From: CAYZJV01 sp964616275
Lineage (GTDB): Bacteria > Spirochaetota > Spirochaetia > Sphaerochaetales > Sphaerochaetaceae
Assembly: GCA_964616275.1 (NCBI GenBank)
Contig: CAZTUL010000001.1
Span: 1-64,000 of the forward strand
Length of the DNA stretch: 64,000 bases
Direction of reading: 5' to 3'
Shown here: positions 27,647 to 35,249 of the stretch, in pieces
Numbering within the stretch: the stretch's first letter is position 1
How the letters are laid out: every line of letters begins with the position of its first letter
Made by a program: the position numbers and the translations under genes
The notes under the pieces: generated by a model
Seen by the model: the letters and a program-made list of their open reading frames with translations, nothing else
The model's database searches: none
What the model was told of the DNA's origin: nothing

Positions 27647-28093
27647 ATGAAAATAAAATCAATCTTAAGTCCTGAATTAATTACCACCTCCTTGAAGAGT
27701 TCGACGAAGGAGGGGGTAATTGGAGAGTTGCTCGATATTCTTGTTGCTCAAAAAAAGATTAAGAATAGAGACGAAGTGTATACCGCACTTATGGATCGTG
27801 AAAGAAAGATGTCTACAGGAATTCAGCACGGGGTGGCTATTCCACATGCAAAAACAAGGGCAGTAACTCAACTCGTTGCTTGCATTGGTCTGAAACCAGA
27901 GGGTATAGACTTTGATGCACTAGATGGTGAACCGAGCAAGATTTTTATTATGACACTGTCTCCTATAGACCGCGTAGGTCCTCATGTTCAATTTCTCGCC
28001 GAAGTGAGTATGGTGATACAAACACAAGAAGCCAGAGAACGACTTCTCCTAGCAAAGAGTGCCAAAGACGTACTTTCTGTTTTTGGTATATAA
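27647..28093 (+). CDS. PTS EIIA domain protein, fructose/nitrogen type
   Basis: Stand-alone EIIA of 148 residues, PtsN-like. The phospho-acceptor is His67 in the motif HGVAIPHAKT. Such proteins either pass phosphate to a sugar permease or act as regulators. No EIIB/EIIC is near; the next gene, 12 bases away, is a cation/proton antiporter, so a regulatory link to ion transport is plausible. The ATG appears to have no ribosome binding site and a promoter directly in front. Confidence 0.9.
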   Translation: MKIKSILSPELITTSLKSSTKEGVIGELLDILVAQKKIKNRDEVYTALMDRERKMSTGIQHGVAIPHAKTRAVTQLVACIGLKPEGIDFDALDGEPSKIFIMTLSPIDRVGPHVQFLAEVSMVIQTQEARERLLLAKSAKDVLSVFGI

Positions 28094-28105
28094 GGTAATC
28101 AGAAT

Positions 28106-29728
28106 ATGGCACATGAAATGATGATATTGGCTCTCCAATTGGGAGTCATTCTAGTTATGACAAAGATAAGTGGGTGGCTGTTCTCGCGTAAGTTACATCA
28201 ACCGAAAGTCCTTGGTGAACTTGTTGCCGGTATGGTTGTTGGACCCTATCTCCTTGGAGCCATTCCTCTAGGGTCGTTAGGACCTCTTTTCCCTCCAGTA
28301 GCAGGTACTATTCCGGTAAGTCCTGAATTGTATGGCATTGCAACGGTTGGTTCTATTTTGCTTCTTTTCACTAGCGGACTTGAAACAGATTTACCCACAT
28401 TCCTTCGATTCAGCGGAAAAGCTTCTGTTGTAGGTCTAGGTGGGGTGATTTTTTCGTTTTTACTCGGTGCAGGTATAACCGTTCTTCTGCATCCTTCGGT
28501 GCATTCCATTATGGATCCTGAAGCACTGTTTCTTGGAACTATCTGTACTGCCACTTCTATCGGTATAACTGCAAGAATTTTAGGTGAGTCAAAAAAAATC
28601 TCCTCCCCAGAGGGAGTTACGATCCTTGCAGCAGCTGTTTTGGATGATGTTATAAGTATTGTCTTACTCTCTGTAGTAGTAGGAATTTCCATTGTCAAGT
28701 TGGACGGTGGGTCAATTGCCTGGTCAGGGATTGGAGTGGTCGCGGCTAAAGCCGTTGGATTCTGGGCTATTTGTATGATTGTAGGAATATTTGCTGCTCC
28801 ACATCTTACAAAGCGGATGAAGGGATTTGAGTCGTTAGGCGTCATGGCAGAAATATCTTTTGGGATTGCTCTTCTTTTAGCTGGCCTTTCAGAGATGGCC
28901 GGACTTGCAATGATTATTGGAGCCTATATTGCTGGTCTTTCGTTCAGTCAGACCGACGTTTCTGCAGAAATTACTGAGCGGGTCAAAGCTGTCGGTGAAT
29001 ATTTTATTCCTGTTTTCTTCGCTGTAATGGGAATGATGGTCGATTTTTCGGCGGTGGGATCGGTACTCGGGTTTGGTATTATATTCTCGGTAATCGCATT
29101 TGCGGGAAAGCTGGTTGGCTGTGGTTTGCCAGCTTTGTTTGTTGGATTTAATCTCAAAGGGGCGTTTCGTATAGGTTCGGGGATGTTGCCCCGTGGAGAG
29201 GTAACTTTAATAGTGGCAGGAATCGGTCTTGCAAGCGGGGCTATTGGTCCCGATATGTTTGGAGTTGCAGTAATGACCATGCTTCTTGCCTCTATAGCTG
29301 CTCCTCCATTATTAGTTCAGTCTTTTAAAGGTGGTTCGGGGTATAGGAAGCAGTTAGAGGAACCTGTTCAGTCTCATATGGTTACACTGGAACTCGAATT
29401 TCCATCGGAACGAGCTGCAGAATTTGTGCGACGATCAATTTCAGATGCATTCAGGTCGGAAGGATTCTTCGTACGTACGATGGAAGGTTCGGTCCGTTCG
29501 TGGCAAATTAGAAAAGAAGAGATGGTCTTTGTTCTACGACGCAGTGCAGAGCGTATCGAGGTGAGCGGACGTCAGGAGCATGAAGCATTTGTTCGATTAC
29601 TGCTTATGGAGACCCTTGTAGATTTTCAGGAATTTGTTGATAGCCTTAAGAGTATGGAACAACCGGAAATGATGGGTGCTGGACTGCTGCTCAATATGTT
29701 TGCTAAGCAGCAATCATCAGACTCCTGA
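28106..29728 (+). CDS. Cation:proton antiporter, CPA2 family (Kef/NapA type)
   Basis: Inner-membrane antiporter of 540 residues with about 12-13 hydrophobic segments (to about residue 410). Family features include LGELVAGMVVGPYLLG, LLFTSGLETDLPTF, and the unwound-helix region CTATSIGITARILGE. The last 120 residues are soluble and lack a classic TrkA-N motif. It follows the EIIA gene by 12 bases. Ion specificity (Na+ or K+) is not clear. The 3' end overlaps the convergent DUF2156-type gene by 12 bases. Confidence 0.9.
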   Translation: MAHEMMILALQLGVILVMTKISGWLFSRKLHQPKVLGELVAGMVVGPYLLGAIPLGSLGPLFPPVAGTIPVSPELYGIATVGSILLLFTSGLETDLPTFLRFSGKASVVGLGGVIFSFLLGAGITVLLHPSVHSIMDPEALFLGTICTATSIGITARILGESKKISSPEGVTILAAAVLDDVISIVLLSVVVGISIVKLDGGSIAWSGIGVVAAKAVGFWAICMIVGIFAAPHLTKRMKGFESLGVMAEISFGIALLLAGLSEMAGLAMIIGAYIAGLSFSQTDVSAEITERVKAVGEYFIPVFFAVMGMMVDFSAVGSVLGFGIIFSVIAFAGKLVGCGLPALFVGFNLKGAFRIGSGMLPRGEVTLIVAGIGLASGAIGPDMFGVAVMTMLLASIAAPPLLVQSFKGGSGYRKQLEEPVQSHMVTLELEFPSERAAEFVRRSISDAFRSEGFFVRTMEGSVRSWQIRKEEMVFVLRRSAERIEVSGRQEHEAFVRLLLMETLVDFQEFVDSLKSMEQPEMMGAGLLLNMFAKQQSSDS

Positions 29729-30631
29729 TGCTTTTCTAATCTTATACTTCATGAGAAGACGAGAAGGCTTGTATGTTTTCTTGGCCTGTCTCAGTCCTGG
29801 TATGCCTAAATCCTGTTCTCTGTTGATTTCTACAACCTTATCGGGTAATTCAGAGGCGAATGCCCGATTTATATACTGGTACACTCCACGATAGTTCCCG
29901 AGTGCTTTTTCCACATGAATAATAAACCGAGAGGCACCATCCTCCTCTCCAAGGGTAAATCCAACCGGTACATCTTCAGCATACAGCACTACACCCTTTA
30001 GATTGAGTTCATCTCTACACTCAATGGCGAGCAGAGTAGCACGATAATCTTCAACCACATCCTTCCCTTCAGCCCATGCGTCGAGCACTGCAATCATGTC
30101 GGAATTCTTTGCCAAATGAGAGGGGATAAGTACGCGATTTGGATGATCTTCTGCAAAATGTTGAGCATGCACCAATTTTTTATGGAGACTCGATCCGGTG
30201 AGTTCAATGAGATTTTTTCTCATATAGATATAATCGGCATTGTCACGGTCTTCTGAGATGGATAGGTCGGGATGATTTTGTGAAATCCTTTGTTCCCAGC
30301 TATCTGAAATATCTTCGCCTATGGTGTTAATTTCTGCAACACGTGTGAACAGATCTTGAATTATCTCTTTGCCGGGATATCCTTTGGGGATAATGGCAAA
30401 AATTTCTTGTTCATTATTATTCATTTGGATGCCGCGAATTATATAACCAGGCTCTCCCTGCTCGTCGGTATACATACTCACGGTATAGTGACGTTTCTGG
30501 GTGAATGGATAAAGCGATGCCATTGAGAGTTCACTAACTCCATGTCTATGTGTCAGCAGAAATGGTTGTAACGTATCCAAGTGATTGAATGCTAATGGTA
30601 TTTCATCAGGGTATGTAGGAATGTCATGCAT
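29717..30631 (-). CDS. DUF2156 / phosphatidylglycerol lysyltransferase C-terminal-like protein
   Basis: Cytosolic 304-residue protein resembling the GNAT-type domain of DUF2156 (LPG synthetase C-terminal family): an N-terminal half with TLQPFLLTHRHGVSELSM and a second half with DYIYMRKNLIELTGSSLHKKL, VVLYAEDVPVGFTLGE, and a tail typical of the family (NREQDLGIPGLRQAKKTYKP). It lacks the multi-pass membrane domain of MprF. The ATG at 30631 was chosen because a -10 box lies six bases before it; a longer frame begins at 30676. Its role may be aminoacyl or acyl transfer; the acceptor is unknown. Confidence 0.8.
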   Translation of the reverse strand: MHDIPTYPDEIPLAFNHLDTLQPFLLTHRHGVSELSMASLYPFTQKRHYTVSMYTDEQGEPGYIIRGIQMNNNEQEIFAIIPKGYPGKEIIQDLFTRVAEINTIGEDISDSWEQRISQNHPDLSISEDRDNADYIYMRKNLIELTGSSLHKKLVHAQHFAEDHPNRVLIPSHLAKNSDMIAVLDAWAEGKDVVEDYRATLLAIECRDELNLKGVVLYAEDVPVGFTLGEEDGASRFIIHVEKALGNYRGVYQYINRAFASELPDKVVEINREQDLGIPGLRQAKKTYKPSRLLMKYKIRKASGV

Positions 30632-30637
30632 ACGATA

Positions 30638-30666
30638 AAGATAGTGAAAAGGAGTGTGAGAGGCAA
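30638..30666 (-). promoter_or_regulatory. Promoter of the DUF2156-type gene, predicted leaderless
   Basis: Minus strand: -35 TTGCCT (30666-30661), 17-base spacer, -10 TATCTT (30643-30638), six bases to the ATG at 30631. No ribosome binding site is visible. Divergent from the next promoter. Confidence 0.6.
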
Positions 30667-30669
30667 GTA

Positions 30670-30698
30670 TACACAAACTACTTATTTTACCCTATAGT
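30670..30698 (+). promoter_or_regulatory. Promoter of the 30705 gene, predicted leaderless
   Basis: Plus strand: -35 TACACA (30670-30675), 17-base spacer, -10 TATAGT (30693-30698), six bases to the ATG at 30705. No ribosome binding site is visible. Confidence 0.6.
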
Positions 30699-30704
30699 AC
30701 ATGC

Positions 30705-31214
30705 ATGAAAACTATACTTAAAATAGTATTGCTCGGTCTTTTTGCTGCTGTGATTTTTTTACCATCAGAGCAGTTCCCTTCCTGGGCATACTGGTCACTT
30801 TTTGTTTGTATGTTCATCGTTCTTATCATCTATTATTACACTTCGTATTGGGTAAGTGCTGCTGATGTATTATCGACAGACAGCGACCCAATAAAATTTT
30901 CAGTGTTCGCAGGGAAGGTCCCCCCGCTAAGTAGTGAAGATCTTGTGCGGGGCCGACTTGTGGTAACAGATACCGAAGTTCGTCTTTACCAGCGTCCTAA
31001 CAGGAAAAGTTCGAACATAAGAGCTCGTGAAGTGTGGAAAGTGGCTATCTCATCTTTAGATGGATTCACCCTCGGCCGGGTTATCGGAATGCGAAATGGA
31101 CTCATACTTTCTCTGACACAGGGAGATGAAGCTCGATTTGCGATTTTTTTCATGAAAAAACGGAAAGCTGATCTTATTACAGCACTTGGATGGGACGACA
31201 TCCAATCGAAATAA
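30705..31214 (+). CDS. Membrane protein of unknown function, two helices plus soluble domain
   Basis: A 169-residue protein with two hydrophobic helices (about residues 4-21 and 27-47) and a soluble beta-rich domain of about 110 residues (LRVVTDTEVRLYQRP-like strand pattern, a Lys/Arg-rich end). The domain has the feel of a bacterial PH-like domain, but I cannot confirm this. It is monocistronic-looking and divergent from the DUF2156-type gene with 73 bases between starts. Confidence 0.7.
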   Translation: MKTILKIVLLGLFAAVIFLPSEQFPSWAYWSLFVCMFIVLIIYYYTSYWVSAADVLSTDSDPIKFSVFAGKVPPLSSEDLVRGRLVVTDTEVRLYQRPNRKSSNIRAREVWKVAISSLDGFTLGRVIGMRNGLILSLTQGDEARFAIFFMKKRKADLITALGWDDIQSK

Positions 31215-31234
31215 GCTAGCATACATAGGCGATT

Positions 31235-31296
31235 GTAGCTCCTATTTTCGGGTGCTAGGTTTCAGATATCTGAGCGACCTAGTACAGAGGAGCTAC
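31235..31296 (+). promoter_or_regulatory. Nested hairpin in the 5' leader that hides the ribosome binding site
   Basis: Perfect outer arms GTAGCTCCT (31235-31243) and AGGAGCTAC (31288-31296), middle arms CTAGGT (31255-31260) and ACCTAG (31277-31282), and an inner TTCAG (31261-31265) / CTGAG (31270-31274) around an ATAT loop with a two-base bulge. The outer 3' arm contains the Shine-Dalgarno sequence AGGAG of the gene starting at 31298, so folding would block translation. There is no T-run after it, so it is not a terminator. A TACATA (31222-31227) seven bases before the hairpin could be a -10. Confidence 0.7.
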
Positions 31297-31297
31297 T

Positions 31298-31846
31298 ATG
31301 AGAACTGTTATCTCTTGCATGCTTATGTGTGTCCTTCTTTCAGGGCATGCAATTGCAGCCGATACTCAACAGAAAATATCTCTTTATAGCACGTGCGATG
31401 CCAATATGGTTGATTCTGTTTGGCGGGAGCACGTCTCTTTTCGTGTCTCGGTGGGTTCGTGGATTTCAGAGGGTGTAGCAGTTGAACTACCTTTTGCCTG
31501 TACTCTTGATCAAAGTGGAGGTGGTGAAATTCTTCTTGATGTTTCCCTTAAACTGCTGGTCTATCCATGGAGTAGTGGACCATTCCTTGCTATATCGTTG
31601 ACACAGTTTGCTCTTTTTACCGGACCAAATATTCCACAAGAATCAATGCATTATCTAAATGAAATTTCCTTCGGCTATACGTGGAGTTTTTCTCCACGTT
31701 GGTTTATCAGGCCCGCAATAATCTTTAGAGATCCATCGGATTCTGCACAAGATAGCTTTGCCTATGTTGCAGGATTGGTTCCTACACATACACGATTGAA
31801 ATTCTCTCTGGATGTAGGGTGGGTGTTCGCTTCGATTATCCCTTGA
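31298..31846 (+). CDS. Small exported beta-rich protein, probable outer-membrane protein
   Basis: A 182-residue protein with a signal peptide (cleavage after AIAA-type site near residue 20) and alternating hydrophobic strands with aromatic residues (FGYTWSFSPRWFIRPAIIF, FSLDVGWVFASI), as in small outer-membrane barrels. No family recognised. Its AGGAG site is inside the leader hairpin described above, so expression may be conditional. The next gene, a lipoprotein, starts 30 bases on. Confidence 0.7.
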   Translation: MRTVISCMLMCVLLSGHAIAADTQQKISLYSTCDANMVDSVWREHVSFRVSVGSWISEGVAVELPFACTLDQSGGGEILLDVSLKLLVYPWSSGPFLAISLTQFALFTGPNIPQESMHYLNEISFGYTWSFSPRWFIRPAIIFRDPSDSAQDSFAYVAGLVPTHTRLKFSLDVGWVFASIIP

Positions 31847-31876
31847 ACGAACAAGGGTTTAACGGGAGGTTCATGA

Positions 31877-32740
31877 ATGAAAAGGCGTGTTCGTAAAGGC
31901 TTGTCTCAGGTGTTGACTGTATGGGTTATTATCAGCCTACTAGGTTGTTCTCTTGCCTGGGAACCAGAGAAAAACCCACATGTGAGTGAACAGGAGATGA
32001 TTCCTGTGGTTGCTCGTGTAGTGGAAGAGCAGTTGAGTGTTGTACAGCCGGTTCTCGAGGAACACGGTGAATTCGACACAAGGTCAGTTAAACTTATGGG
32101 TGAAGCTTCAGGAGAGAGCATTGTGTCCGGTATGCTCGCAGAGCAGCAGGGAGCGGAATATCTTGAGTTCTGTCATGCAATAGCGGTGGATTCGGATCCC
32201 GAGATGGTTCTTTCGGCAGCGAAGAATCTTATTCCAGAACAGGAGTTTGAACAGCTGTCGACGAGGATGATAGAGGTAGAGCGATCTCTCATAGAGTATG
32301 GTGATGCTCAGAGCAGGGCCATACCTCCAGATCAAAGACCGGCGTTTATGCGTGACTTGCAGAAGCTTATAACCAAAACTCTGGTTCTTATGGTTGCCGG
32401 AATTGTATATGCGTGTATTCCAAATGTGATTTTCTGGGGTAAAATATCGGCTGCTGCAGCGATCGCAGTTGCTGCCGGGATAACAGCAACAACATTTCTT
32501 TCCATTTATCGCTACTATGCATATAGTGAGCAGTCAATGTCAGAATCATTCCAGGAGTGGATAGTTGACGTAACTACAGATCCCTCTGCTGCATATGCCG
32601 TCGCCACATCCATGATGACTGTAGGAAAGACCATGACAAACGGTCCTGTGGTTACCGGGCTTATTATTGTTGTATTCTCAATCTACCAGATTATAGACAT
32701 GGTGAAACCTATGCTGAAAAAGTATAATTTCAATGCATGA
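31877..32740 (+). CDS. Lipoprotein of unknown function with two central hydrophobic segments
   Basis: A 287-residue protein with signal peptide and lipobox ISLLGC (Cys24). A charged region of about 150 residues (DPEMVLSAAKNLIPEQEFEQL) looks helical. Two hydrophobic stretches follow at about 170-215, then a soluble part and a final hydrophobic stretch (about 255-275). Membrane helices in a lipoprotein are unusual. I do not recognise the family. GGGAGG precedes the ATG. It probably shares a transcript with the preceding exported protein. Confidence 0.7.
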   Translation: MKRRVRKGLSQVLTVWVIISLLGCSLAWEPEKNPHVSEQEMIPVVARVVEEQLSVVQPVLEEHGEFDTRSVKLMGEASGESIVSGMLAEQQGAEYLEFCHAIAVDSDPEMVLSAAKNLIPEQEFEQLSTRMIEVERSLIEYGDAQSRAIPPDQRPAFMRDLQKLITKTLVLMVAGIVYACIPNVIFWGKISAAAAIAVAAGITATTFLSIYRYYAYSEQSMSESFQEWIVDVTTDPSAAYAVATSMMTVGKTMTNGPVVTGLIIVVFSIYQIIDMVKPMLKKYNFNA

Positions 32741-32779
32741 TGTCTGCGGATATACGTAAGGTGTCAAGGGGAGATTGCC

Positions 32780-32808
32780 TTGCTTGGAATGTTCAAATAT
32801 GAAATAAT
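32780..32808 (+). promoter_or_regulatory. Probable pepT promoter
   Basis: TTGCTT (32780-32785), 17-base spacer, AATAAT (32803-32808), giving a leader of about 27 bases with a normal GGAG site before the pepT ATG. This contrasts with the leaderless arrangement of other genes here. Confidence 0.45.
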
Positions 32809-32841
32809 GCCAGCAGATTAATCACTAGGAGAATCAAATTC

Positions 32842-34095
32842 ATGAGTCAATCTTCCCTTTCAGAAAACCTGCTGAATCGTTTCATAGAATATGTAAAAAT
32901 CGATACGATGAGCGATCCCCATATTGTCGACCAACGTCCTACAACTGCGGGGCAGCTTGATTTACTTCGGCTGTTGGAGCAGGAACTTCATGAAATAGGT
33001 GTAGAAGATACCGTGTTTGATGATCAGGGATATCTTGTTGCCAGGATTCCTGGGAATCTTTCTCAGGGAAAGCAGGTCCCCGTAATTGGTTTCATGGCAC
33101 ATGTGGATGTTGCAGACGATGTGATGGGAAACTCTGTAAAACCACGGATTATTACAGCCTACGATGGGAACGATATTATGCTTAATAGCGAATTTTCAAT
33201 CCCTGTTGAAAAAAATCCTGACCTCAAAGATTACATTGGAGAAACGTTGGTCGTCACAGATGGGACAACCCTTCTTGGCGGTGATGACAAAGCAGGAGTC
33301 GCTATTCTGATGGCACTTGCCGAACGACTTGTCGGTTCACAGGCAATAGAACATGGTGAGATTGAATTGATTTTCACATCGGATGAAGAGACCGGAGGCG
33401 GAATGGATGCGTTCGATGTGAAGATGTTGAAATCACGATGCTGCTATACCGTGGATGGGGGAAGACGAGGAGAGGTAGAGGCTGAGTGTTTTAATGCAGC
33501 CACAGTTGAGGTTACATTCAACGGGGTTCCTTACCACCTTGGTGCAGCAAGAGGTCGTATGGTGAATAGTGTCTCTATGGCAGTATCATATATTGCCTCA
33601 TTACCGAGAAATGAGAGTCCAGAAGCAACAGATGGTCGGTATGGATACTACTGTGCAGAGGAAATTGAGGGTACAAGTGCACAGACTCACTTAACAGTAT
33701 ATGTGAGAGACTTTGATTTTCATGAGTTGGAACGAAAAATTTCCACACTGAAAAGTCTCGGGGAAACTACAGAAAAACTCTTTCCGGGTGGTAGGGTCAC
33801 AGTAACAGAGAAAATTGTGTACAAGAATATGTTCGATGCTATCAAGAAAGATCCAGTTATCATGGAGGCTGTTTGGAAATCTGGAGAGCAGTTGAATGTG
33901 AAGCTCATTCAAAAGATAATTCGTGGTGGTACAGATGGTGCAAGACTCGCTGAGATGGGAATACCTGCACCGAATCTGTATACTGGATCACATAATCTGC
34001 ACTCCCGATTTGAATGGGTTGCTCTTCCTGCAATGGTGGAAGCTACACTCCTCACAGAGCAAATAGTCTCATACTGGGCGGGAGTGGAGGATTGA
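32842..34095 (+). CDS. pepT: Peptidase T (tripeptide aminopeptidase)
   Basis: Cytosolic M20B dizinc aminopeptidase that removes the N-terminal residue from tripeptides, 417 residues. Zinc-ligand motifs: MAHVDVADD (His), GGDDKAG (bridging Asp), TSDEETGGG (catalytic Glu pair), TVDGG (Asp) and GSHNLHS (His). Length and start fit the family. AGGAG lies before the ATG. The stop overlaps the TTG start of the next gene (TTGA), coupling it to an outer-membrane-type protein. Confidence 0.95.
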   Translation: MSQSSLSENLLNRFIEYVKIDTMSDPHIVDQRPTTAGQLDLLRLLEQELHEIGVEDTVFDDQGYLVARIPGNLSQGKQVPVIGFMAHVDVADDVMGNSVKPRIITAYDGNDIMLNSEFSIPVEKNPDLKDYIGETLVVTDGTTLLGGDDKAGVAILMALAERLVGSQAIEHGEIELIFTSDEETGGGMDAFDVKMLKSRCCYTVDGGRRGEVEAECFNAATVEVTFNGVPYHLGAARGRMVNSVSMAVSYIASLPRNESPEATDGRYGYYCAEEIEGTSAQTHLTVYVRDFDFHELERKISTLKSLGETTEKLFPGGRVTVTEKIVYKNMFDAIKKDPVIMEAVWKSGEQLNVKLIQKIIRGGTDGARLAEMGIPAPNLYTGSHNLHSRFEWVALPAMVEATLLTEQIVSYWAGVED

Positions 34096-35237
34096 GAACT
34101 AGAGTTCATTACCGAGTTGTAGCACTCATCATAGTCATTCTGGGAGTTTGCTCAGTGAGTGCATTCAGCGGTAGTTTCTCTCTTCAGGTTGGTGTAGATG
34201 GTTCTGCTCAACAAGTGTCGCAGAATTTAGCCGAAATTACTTATCGAGTGGTTGAAGAAGAGCTTGGGTGGAACTATAACTTCGATGCTCAGGCAACTCA
34301 GATATTCTCAGTCAATGTGAGTGATATTCAAATTGATACCAACACCTTCAGTAATCGTATTCTCGTGCAGATGGAAATTACCTTCTCCTGGTTGGATTCA
34401 CAGTTTAACAAGAAGTCAGCGTTCCTTTTAGATACTCTGGAAGGGTGGGATAGTGAGTATGAACAACATCTTACGAGTATAATAAGGAAGAATGGGAAAT
34501 CTCTTACTCTTCCCCAGGATAACGATGTAATCATTTCACAGGTGGACCATACAGGATATTGGACCACTTCCAGTTCAGATGTTTTCCCAATTGGTTCCCG
34601 ATATAGAGTGTATTCTGCAGATAACAGTGCAATTGCACTGCTTGAGGTCTCCGATACCTTCCAATATTCCTCTAGTGAACCTAACATGCAGGTGACTGAA
34701 TTAGTACCAGTGTGGAGTAGGCGCACCCTTGTGGAGGGGATGCCTCTTGAGCACGTTAAGCCTAATCTTTCTTTTGATATCTCGGTTCCCTTCTCTTTAC
34801 AGCGTATTGGCTTTGTGCTTGGATCTACGCTGCCAATTCCTACGAGTCAATTCAGATTTCGTTCCGAAATCGATGTTTCCTATGTTATGTCAGAATCGGC
34901 GTATGAGATAATGGCACATGCCGGAATATCTAGACGAGTTTCACTTGGCGGTGTACGTACGACAATTGAAAGTCAAGGCTCATGGTGGACCAATATTCAG
35001 CTTGGAGTTCAGGTTTCTCTCGCAGCAGGGATTCTCGTTTCACATGCTGGAGATACTCGTTTTATGTATGGGGCAGACGTTGAATTGGAAATTGTTCATC
35101 AATCACTTGCTCACTGGTATTGGGGCGTGACTGTGGGGTATACTTATACAACCTCAATTCAAGAAAGTATGTTCCTGCCAAGGCAGCATAACATTGACGG
35201 TATTATCCTATCGCCGACCATTGGGTGGATATGGTAG
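34092..35237 (+). CDS. Exported beta-rich protein, probable outer-membrane barrel
   Basis: A 381-residue protein. The start I choose is TTG at 34092, overlapping the pepT stop; an in-frame ATG at 34014 lies inside pepT and would put 26 extra residues before the signal peptide. The signal sequence (VVALIIVILGVCSVSAFS) ends near residue 25. The C-terminal 170 residues show amphipathic strands ending in Trp (PTIGWIW), typical of outer-membrane proteins. I recognise no family. It may act with the LPP20-like lipoprotein that follows 12 bases later. Confidence 0.72.
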   Translation: MRTRVHYRVVALIIVILGVCSVSAFSGSFSLQVGVDGSAQQVSQNLAEITYRVVEEELGWNYNFDAQATQIFSVNVSDIQIDTNTFSNRILVQMEITFSWLDSQFNKKSAFLLDTLEGWDSEYEQHLTSIIRKNGKSLTLPQDNDVIISQVDHTGYWTTSSSDVFPIGSRYRVYSADNSAIALLEVSDTFQYSSSEPNMQVTELVPVWSRRTLVEGMPLEHVKPNLSFDISVPFSLQRIGFVLGSTLPIPTSQFRFRSEIDVSYVMSESAYEIMAHAGISRRVSLGGVRTTIESQGSWWTNIQLGVQVSLAAGILVSHAGDTRFMYGADVELEIVHQSLAHWYWGVTVGYTYTTSIQESMFLPRQHNIDGIILSPTIGWIW

Positions 35238-35249
35238 ACTAGGGGAACC

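Noticed and set aside
31235..31296. The 31.2 kb hairpin as a terminator of the upstream gene
   Set aside because: There is no T-run after the stem and the 3' arm is the ribosome binding site of the next gene.
34014..34091. Earlier ATG for the outer-membrane-type protein
   Set aside because: It lies deep inside pepT and places 26 residues before the signal peptide.
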